Source: an archaeon
Lineage (GTDB): Archaea > Thermoproteota > Nitrososphaeria > Nitrososphaerales > Nitrosopumilaceae
Length of the DNA: 10,225 nt
Direction: 5' to 3'
NCBI GenBank assembly: GCA_005240025.1
Contig: SBBK01000058.1
Location: forward strand, 1-10,225
Shown here: positions 6,093 to 10,225 of the stretch, one piece after another
Layout of the letters: every line of letters starts with the position of its first letter
Position numbering within the stretch: position 1 is the stretch's first letter
Position numbers and translations under genes: made by a program
The notes under the pieces: model-generated
What the model was told of the DNA's origin: nothing
Database searches by the model: none
The model's input: only the letters and a program-made list of their open reading frames with translations

Positions 6093-6943
6093 TAATTTTT
6101 TATCGATTCCAGTAATCTTTGATCCTTGAAGATAATGTACTCGGGATAGCAATTTAGCATTACACCATTATCAATTTCATAAAATTTCCAATTTTTACAT
6201 TCGTTGTCATATTCGAAATCTGTATTGTCAAATTTCCACTCAAAACCATTTCGTATCTGAAGATCGGGATAACCGTGGCCACGCACCAGCGTGATGGAGT
6301 TGTTCAAATAATCCACATTAATTTCTGCAAACAACGCATTTGGATACAGGTAGATGACCTTTGGGTGATCCGTTATCGCGTCAAACTCTTTTTTTGTGAC
6401 ATATTCATTGTGCAATAAAATTACTTTATCGTATTTTTTTAAAATTTCTGGGTTTCTGTCAATGTCTGCATCAGTGACGTACTGATATCCAAGCAGACGC
6501 AGTGAATTGAATGCGGCTCTGCTGGCAGAATACTCACCGCTAAACTCGTCAGGAATCTTTACGGTAAGGCACGAAGTGCCGCACTCGTTCTTGTAATAAT
6601 CATAAAATCCATTTTCACTGTAGGCGGCCTCTGTAAAACCAGGATATACCACTACGCTGTTTTGTGACTGGTTCAATAGGCCGATTTTGTAATACGTGAG
6701 CATCAGTTCTGGTTTTAACTCAAACTCTGCACCACTATACGTAATGGTTTTTGCTTCAGCATCAACTCGGACATCTCCCTGCTTTACAAGTATTTTAAAA
6801 AGTGCACCTTCTACTGGCAGTTCTTTTCTGGCTGCTTCATCTTCATGGGTAAGGACGCTATCTTTGACAGTCAATGTCATGTAATATGCAACAAATGCGG
6901 CAACCGCAACAACCAATACCGCAACAAGAATCTTGTTAATCAT
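6089..6943 (-). CDS. membrane-anchored protein of unknown function downstream of aroD
   Basis: 284 residues. One N-terminal transmembrane helix (about 4-24) is followed by an extracytoplasmic domain. Seen: VVVYPGFTEAAYSENGFYDYY (97-117, given in two parts: VVVYPGFTEAAY, SENGFYDYY), cysteines at 121, 125, 249 and 265, and KKYDKVILLHNEYVTKKEF (169-187), followed by a strand, VIYLYPNALF. The last pattern recalls the Rossmann-like C-terminal domain of N,N-dimethylformamidase large-subunit-like proteins (YDV-hydrophobic-H-EY), a weak resemblance with no claim of activity. The start overlaps the aroD stop by 8 bp, so it is the second gene of a two-gene operon. I cannot name the function. Confidence 0.8.
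   Translation of the reverse strand: MINKILVAVLVVAVAAFVAYYMTLTVKDSVLTHEDEAARKELPVEGALFKILVKQGDVRVDAEAKTITYSGAEFELKPELMLTYYKIGLLNQSQNSVVVYPGFTEAAYSENGFYDYYKNECGTSCLTVKIPDEFSGEYSASRAAFNSLRLLGYQYVTDADIDRNPEILKKYDKVILLHNEYVTKKEFDAITDHPKVIYLYPNALFAEINVDYLNNSITLVRGHGYPDLQIRNGFEWKFDNTDFEYDNECKNWKFYEIDNGVMLNCYPEYIIFKDQRLLESIKNY
6096..6101 (+). terminator. oligo-T stretch after the UDG gene
   Basis: Six T residues start 4 nt after the UDG stop codon and lie within the 3' end of the convergent gene. Such a T-run is enough for archaeal RNA polymerase termination; no hairpin is seen. Confidence 0.35.
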
Positions 6944-7790
6944 ACAACTTGCTCATAAATCTGGAAATGTCTGATGTGAGAGATTCCGGTTCTCTCCGAA
7001 TTGCAGCCCAGCTTTTTTTCTTTAATAAAAGCATGTCAAATATTGATCTGGTATCTTTTACTGAAATCTGTGCCAAATTGCTTGCAGAACTGACCTTTAC
7101 TGCACAATAAGTAAGACATGATCCCAAAATAGGGGAAAGGATTCTTGTGGGCTGTCCTGCCTTTCCCATTCCAAATATTGCTGATGGAATATCAGCAGAT
7201 CTTGCTAGTCTTACAGAGTCAAGTATGTTGCTTACATCCTTTGTGGTATGGGGAGTAAATACCAGCTTTACTACATCCGCACCTGTCCTAGAAACTTTTT
7301 TGAAAATGTTGACTATCTCTCTGGATGACGGGGTGTTTTTGAAATCGTGATATGAGCAGATGACTCCAACCCCCTTATCATGTGCAATAGCAATGAGCTC
7401 AGTCCGTTGTTTTTCATTAATGCTCAGCTCAATGTCGATAAATGCAGGCTTGTATTCCATGATCTCATATAGCAACGAGATGCGTTTTTTTTCATTACCT
7501 GGGAACATACCGCCTTCGTCTTTACTTCTGAGGGTAGCTATGAGTGGAAGGCGTGACTCTGAAATGATTTTTTTAATATCTTGAAGATCATGATTTTTTA
7601 GATAATCAATTCGAAGTTCAGCCATATCTGTACCTAATTTTGTTGCTGCCGCTGTCATATTGACAAATTCGCATGCATTGTTTGCAGTAATGGTAGTACA
7701 GATAACCGGGTGCCCCTTCATTAATCTGACAATCCACTTGTAGGTAAGATTTGATTTTAATGATCTGTGCCTTTTTGTTACCCTGATCAT
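6936..7790 (-). CDS. aroD: AroD, type I 3-dehydroquinate dehydratase
   Basis: 284 residues from ATG 7790, or 261 from the internal ATG at 7721. It dehydrates 3-dehydroquinate to 3-dehydroshikimate through a Schiff base in the shikimate pathway. Seen, numbered from 7790: ELR (58-60) for substrate binding, SYHDF with catalytic His148, VVKLVF with Schiff-base Lys175, Arg216 in GQPTRI, GSCLTY (223-228), and Ser237/Gln241 where Escherichia coli has SAPGQ (here SNLAQ). Family alignment would start at 7721 (MKGHPVICTTI). However, the TATA-like box in this stretch is placed for initiation at 7790, which would give either a basic 23-residue extension or a 69-nt leader. No Shine-Dalgarno supports either. 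The gene overlaps the next one by 8 bp. No other shikimate gene is nearby. Confidence 0.9.
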   Translation of the reverse strand: MIRVTKRHRSLKSNLTYKWIVRLMKGHPVICTTITANNACEFVNMTAAATKLGTDMAELRIDYLKNHDLQDIKKIISESRLPLIATLRSKDEGGMFPGNEKKRISLLYEIMEYKPAFIDIELSINEKQRTELIAIAHDKGVGVICSYHDFKNTPSSREIVNIFKKVSRTGADVVKLVFTPHTTKDVSNILDSVRLARSADIPSAIFGMGKAGQPTRILSPILGSCLTYCAVKVSSASNLAQISVKDTRSIFDMLLLKKKSWAAIRREPESLTSDISRFMSKLYD

Positions 7791-7812
7791 TGATTCGTTA
7801 TTGGATTAGCTG

Positions 7813-7821
7813 TAATTAAAG
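7813..7821 (-). promoter_or_regulatory. TATA-like box of the aroD operon
   Basis: The minus strand reads CTTTAATTA, centred about 27 nt before the ATG at 7790. This supports transcription initiating at or next to that codon rather than at the family-typical ATG 7721. Confidence 0.45.
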
Positions 7822-7841
7822 GATGAATCTGGCAAACATAG

Positions 7842-7860
7842 AATTAAAAAAACAAAAAGA
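7842..7860 (-). terminator. oligo-T terminator of cdvB
   Basis: About 20 nt beyond the cdvB stop, the minus strand reads TCTTTTTGTTTTTTTAATT, a strong T-rich archaeal terminator signal. It lies next to the aroD promoter, so cdvB and aroD are probably separate transcripts. Confidence 0.55.
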
Positions 7861-7880
7861 ACTTTACGTCATCAAGCGAC

Positions 7881-8531
7881 CTATTCGTATGTCGATGAGC
7901 TTGACTGGGACGAAAGTCCTGAGGGAGAGGGAACCGATGGGAATCGTTCACCAATTTGCTGTTCTGCAACAGCCGATGCCTCTTGCAAGATCTTGTCGGT
8001 TTCCTCATTTGAGGTCTCAGAGTCGATGCTAAATGCATCTCCTGCCAACGAGTCCATCATGAGACCGCCGAGTGTCTGAGTCATTGCATTTAGTTCTGCA
8101 TCAGCTTCTGGCATAAATCGTCCAAGCGATGATTTCAAACCTTTCATGGTTGACATTGCTGGACCGATAGCAACCATTGCATCGCCCAAGTCGTGGATTG
8201 TAGTCAAACGTAGCTGTACCTGCTCTAATGCCATTCTTGCATTGCCAAGCATTTTTGATACCTTGCGAATTTCAGCAAGCTCGTTTGACAGGACGCGACT
8301 TGCGCTTGTATCGTGTTGTTGCATCGCAGCTACGATTCGTTTAAAAAGTTGAGCGTCACGTTCGTGCAACTTGGAAAGCATTGAATCCATTTTTGAAATT
8401 TGCAACTGCAGCTTGTTTACTGCTGTCTGGATTCTTGGTTTCAATGCACCCTGTGGTTTGACAGAGTCTTTGATTTTGTCTGTAAAACTTGCGGTGTCTT
8501 GACGCGCCCAATTCTTATCGAAGCTGGTCAT
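7881..8531 (-). CDS. cdvB: CdvB paralogue, ESCRT-III/Snf7-like cell-division protein
   Basis: 216 residues. CdvB proteins polymerise on the membrane at mid-cell and drive constriction and abscission in crenarchaea and thaumarchaea. Seen: a long, almost uninterrupted helical core from about 15 to 165, rich in Lys/Arg near its start (KPRIQTAVNKLQLQISKMD, 31-49), with heptad-like spacing and a Met-rich end (MTQTLGGLMMDSL, 150-162), as in Snf7 domains. A Ser/Glu-rich linker follows, then RFPSVPSP (196-203), which resembles a MIM2 motif that binds the MIT domain of the CdvC/Vps4 ATPase. The winged-helix region that links Sulfolobus CdvB to CdvA is absent, so it looks like a CdvB1/B2-type paralogue. 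ATG 8531 is chosen over a TTG two codons upstream. cdvA and cdvC are not in the window. Confidence 0.88.
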   Translation of the reverse strand: MTSFDKNWARQDTASFTDKIKDSVKPQGALKPRIQTAVNKLQLQISKMDSMLSKLHERDAQLFKRIVAAMQQHDTSASRVLSNELAEIRKVSKMLGNARMALEQVQLRLTTIHDLGDAMVAIGPAMSTMKGLKSSLGRFMPEADAELNAMTQTLGGLMMDSLAGDAFSIDSETSNEETDKILQEASAVAEQQIGERFPSVPSPSGLSSQSSSSTYE

Positions 8532-8546
8532 GCGCAACTGTTTTGA

Positions 8547-8562
8547 ATTTAATTCTTAATTG
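8547..8562 (-). promoter_or_regulatory. AT-rich promoter region of cdvB
   Basis: The minus strand reads CAATTAAGAATTAAAT here, including a TATA-like stretch about 26 nt before the cdvB ATG. The exact box is ambiguous. It lies directly next to the 18-bp palindrome. Confidence 0.35.
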
Positions 8563-8566
8563 ATGT

Positions 8567-8584
8567 AGTTGATTATAATCAACT
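8567..8584. promoter_or_regulatory. perfect 18-bp palindrome between cdvB and the racemase-like gene (candidate operator)
   Basis: AGTTGATTATAATCAACT is fully self-complementary. A further GTTGA at 8585-8589 pairs with the right arm to give TCAAC-T-GTTGA, so three alternating GTTGA half-sites lie side by side. The centre is about 45 bp from the cdvB start and about 62 bp from the racemase-like start, next to the cdvB TATA region. The size and symmetry suit a dimeric transcription factor. Binding protein unknown. Confidence 0.5.
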
Positions 8585-8607
8585 GTTGAGTAAATTTAGC
8601 TGACAAG

Positions 8608-8616
8608 AATAAAATT
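8608..8616 (+). promoter_or_regulatory. TATA-like box of the racemase-like gene
   Basis: AATAAAATT is centred 26 nt before the ATG at 8638, which suits a leaderless transcript. Confidence 0.5.
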
Positions 8617-8637
8617 GCAATCACTGGGCAGATTAGC

Positions 8638-9411
8638 ATGGGCAAAATCGTGGTCTTTGATTCAGGGTTTGGTTCGCTGTCAATAATCAGGGCAATTCAA
8701 AAACAAACCAAGGCACACATCGTATACGTCGCAGATCAGAAAAACTTTCCATATGGGGAAAAAACCAAAAAGGAACTTGAAAAAATCATACAAACTACAA
8801 TCATTTCATTGCAAAAGAGATTTGACCCAGACTTGATAGTAGTCGGCTCAAACACACCATCGATACTGCTTGAAGATCTGATTAAAAATGGGAAGGGGTT
8901 GATAGGGGTATACCCGCCACTAGGTCGTGCATATGCAATTACGAAAACAAACTCTGTCGCACTTCTTGTTACACATGTGGTGGCCAACAGCAGGTCATTC
9001 GATTATTTTATAAACAAAAATTCGATCGCAAAAAAAATAAAAACAATTAAGATAGATTCGAGTGAATTAGTTGACTTGGTTGAATCAGGAAAATTCCTCC
9101 ATAGTGAAAAATTTTGTATTGCTAAAATAAATCGAGTATTGCGGAATAAACTTACAGGTAATAATGTTGACGTTGTAACATTATCAAGTACCCATTTGCC
9201 ATTTTTGTTACCAATATTGAAAAAATTGTTCCCAGACATTATTTTTCTGGATCCAGCTGATGATGTTGCTGTAAAAATTATAACACACAAATCATTTGTA
9301 CCGACCAGACGAAACAGGTTAGATGTCTTTTCCACCGGCAATGCTGCTGTTTTTCAAAAAAATTTGCAAAAGATCGGTTTGCGAAAACTTGTAATTCCAA
9401 TCGAATTATAG
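8638..9411 (+). CDS. glutamate racemase (MurI)-like protein lacking both catalytic cysteines
   Basis: 257 residues, normal MurI length and domain order. Seen: VFDSGFGSLSIIRAI (6-20) with the conserved Asp8 and Ser9, ADQKNFPYGEKT (32-43), the first active-site loop VVGSNTPS (68-75), GVYPPLGRA (90-98), and the second loop TLSSTHLPFL (181-190) with His186. In active MurI the loops read ACNTAS and GCTHYP. Here both cysteines are serine (S71, S184), and the Glu of GVEP is Tyr92. Two-base thiol-driven racemisation is therefore not expected. The fold and most substrate-loop residues remain, so the protein is not simply decayed. Archaea of this kind lack peptidoglycan, so a wall precursor role was unlikely in any case. 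Base composition falls strongly in the middle (9001-9060 has about 20% G+C). Divergent from cdvB. Confidence 0.85.
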   Translation: MGKIVVFDSGFGSLSIIRAIQKQTKAHIVYVADQKNFPYGEKTKKELEKIIQTTIISLQKRFDPDLIVVGSNTPSILLEDLIKNGKGLIGVYPPLGRAYAITKTNSVALLVTHVVANSRSFDYFINKNSIAKKIKTIKIDSSELVDLVESGKFLHSEKFCIAKINRVLRNKLTGNNVDVVTLSSTHLPFLLPILKKLFPDIIFLDPADDVAVKIITHKSFVPTRRNRLDVFSTGNAAVFQKNLQKIGLRKLVIPIEL

Positions 9412-9431
9412 GTAACGGACTAACAATAACC

Positions 9432-9443
9432 GAGATTTTATTT
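9432..9443 (+). terminator. possible T-rich terminator of the racemase-like gene
   Basis: GATTTTATTTTG lies about 20 nt after the stop codon. It is T-rich but broken by an A, so moderate to weak. It could equally be a promoter element. Confidence 0.3.
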
Positions 9444-9614
9444 TGTGTGCATTCTAATCAAACTCTACCATTATTTCACAATGTGCAAACTGGTTTTGAT
9501 AGGAAACGAGGAAAACAAATCGTTTAGCAAAATTATAGTATTACGATCCTATTACATCACATTGCCAGATTCGGTAAAAAGTATTAGCCACAACGGTAAG
9601 CAAGTTGATTGTGC

Positions 9615-9629
9615 GTGCCATATTGGCAC
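9615..9629. repeat. inverted repeat GTGCCA-N3-TGGCAC, copy 2
   Basis: Perfect 6-bp arms around TAT, with the same arms and spacer length as 4544-4558. It lies about 170 bp upstream of the next secreted-protein start, in sequence without a convincing gene. Confidence 0.55.
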
Positions 9630-9799
9630 TGGTCTCTCTAACATGGTTCCCTGAAGTTTATTTTATGCAGAATAATGTCAATATGTGTGAATCTGGCAGA
9701 GGGAAGAATTGAGTGTGAGAGTATGCTGTAGATCAGGCTCATTTGGTCGCAATAAGCCCTGGACACAATTACGTCTCCAACTGCAGATGGTGGAGTGAT

Positions 9800-10225
9800 G
9801 TGTCTGTGGTGACGGTAAAAACTACAACACTGGCGTTAATCCTTGTTCTGATAATTTCGTCATTTGATTCATCATACAGCGCAATACCATTACAAGATCA
9901 CAAATCAGAAATAATTATCACAACTTTTCTCGAGAAACCATCTGGTGCTACAGTAACAAAAGAATACACTGTACAAATCGATGAACAAGATTCACAGCCT
10001 GGTCATGATCCACAGAATGCAGTCAAACAACCGATAATTGGTTACGTGATCAAAATTGACCTCCATGAAGATCTAACAATATCGAATGATGACGGATCAG
10101 ACGACCAGTTACACCTAATCAAGTTTGATCACACACAGGCTATCATGGACAGAATATTCAACCAAAGAAAGTCAAAGCCTGACGGGGATGCCGGATTACT
10201 ACCATACAGTATACCGGTGCAATCA
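9800..10225 (+). CDS. secreted protein of unknown function, N-terminal part
   Basis: The frame is open from a stop at 9716 to the right edge; 142 codons are visible from GTG 9800 and the 3' end lies outside. Three GTG codons (9800, 9806, 9809) are possible starts. GGTGGAG at 9789-9795 is a Shine-Dalgarno-like sequence and suits 9800 or 9806. All give a signal peptide with hydrophobic core LALILVLIIS (11-20) and likely cleavage near SSYSA (24-28). The mature part is polar (DEQDSQPGHDPQ at about residues 64-75, then QPIIGYVIKIDLHEDLTI) with alternating hydrophobic residues, suggesting beta strands. No cysteine and no known motif are visible. I do not recognise the family. Confidence 0.7.
   Translation, partial: MSVVTVKTTTLALILVLIISSFDSSYSAIPLQDHKSEIIITTFLEKPSGATVTKEYTVQIDEQDSQPGHDPQNAVKQPIIGYVIKIDLHEDLTISNDDGSDDQLHLIKFDHTQAIMDRIFNQRKSKPDGDAGLLPYSIPVQS

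Larger units (their letters stand above)
9412..9799. other. 388-bp stretch without a convincing gene
   Basis: After the racemase-like gene come a T-rich stretch (GATTTTATTTTG, 9432-9443), which may terminate it, and an open frame (GTG 9445 or ATG 9481 to 9654, 69 or 57 codons). That frame encodes no recognisable motif and I do not call it a gene. It contains the second GTGCCA-N3-TGGCAC repeat. A TATA-like GTTTATTTTA at 9657-9666 and an imperfect stem-loop around 9733-9763 (CAGGCT with AGCCCTG) precede the next gene. No tRNA, C/D-box or CRISPR pattern is seen. Confidence 0.5.

Noticed and set aside
7823..8032. Plus-strand open frame across the cdvB 3' end
   Set aside because: Mostly antisense to cdvB; its first part is the terminator/promoter spacer, with Lys-rich translation from an A-run.
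8529..8537. TTG 8537 as start of cdvB
   Set aside because: ATG 8531 two codons downstream is the better initiator and gives a normal CdvB N-terminus.
9445..9654. Open frame of 69 codons (or 57 from ATG 9481)
   Set aside because: No motif, no clear promoter spacing or ribosome site, and it contains the symmetric repeat; too weak to call a gene.
9731..9790. Possible tRNA or pseudo-tRNA in the last gene-poor stretch
   Set aside because: Only one imperfect stem; no acceptor/T-arm pair and no GTTCRA-type T-loop.

Overview
The window reads as chromosomal DNA of an ammonia-oxidising archaeon (Thaumarchaeota/Nitrososphaeria, probably the group I.1a Nitrosopumilus/Nitrosotenuis side; the genus is inference). 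The evidence is an ESCRT-III/CdvB cell-division protein, an archaeal-type NFACT protein, a family-5 (UDGb) uracil-DNA glycosylase, anaerobic-type cobalamin methyltransferases, a surface protein with a PEFG plus transmembrane C-terminal tail, and short promoters with TATA-like boxes about 26 nt before start codons (leaderless style). No rRNA, tRNA, CRISPR array or intact transposase gene is visible.

Layout. (1) 1-1136, minus: N-terminal 378 codons of an NFACT (Rqc2/RqcH-like) ribosome quality-control protein that runs off the left edge. (2) 1209-3771, plus: a tight four-gene unit with a small three-helix membrane protein, cbiT, cbiL and cbiF, i.e. three corrin-ring methyltransferases of cobalamin synthesis. 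(3) 3791-4486, minus: a secreted, Thr/Asn-rich protein. (4) 4487-4665: a divergent intergenic region with tandem stem-loops that resemble the right end of a TnpB-type (IS200/IS605) element. (5) 4666-6092, plus: a surface-anchored beta-rich protein whose stop overlaps the start of the UDGb gene. (6) 6089-7790, minus: aroD (3-dehydroquinate dehydratase) followed by a membrane-anchored protein of unknown function, overlapping by 8 bp. (7) 7881-8531, minus: a cdvB paralogue, divergent from (8) 8638-9411, plus: a glutamate-racemase-like protein in which both catalytic cysteines are serine. A perfect 18-bp palindrome lies between these two genes. (9) 9412-9799: sparse sequence with no convincing gene. 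(10) 9800-10225, plus: the start of a secreted protein that runs off the right edge.

The cobalamin genes form the only clear pathway block. The most unusual observations are the double Cys-to-Ser racemase homologue, the palindrome it shares with cdvB, the TnpB-end-like stem-loop cluster without a tnpB gene, and a 15-bp inverted repeat (GTGCCA-N3-TGGCAC) that occurs twice in gene-poor stretches.
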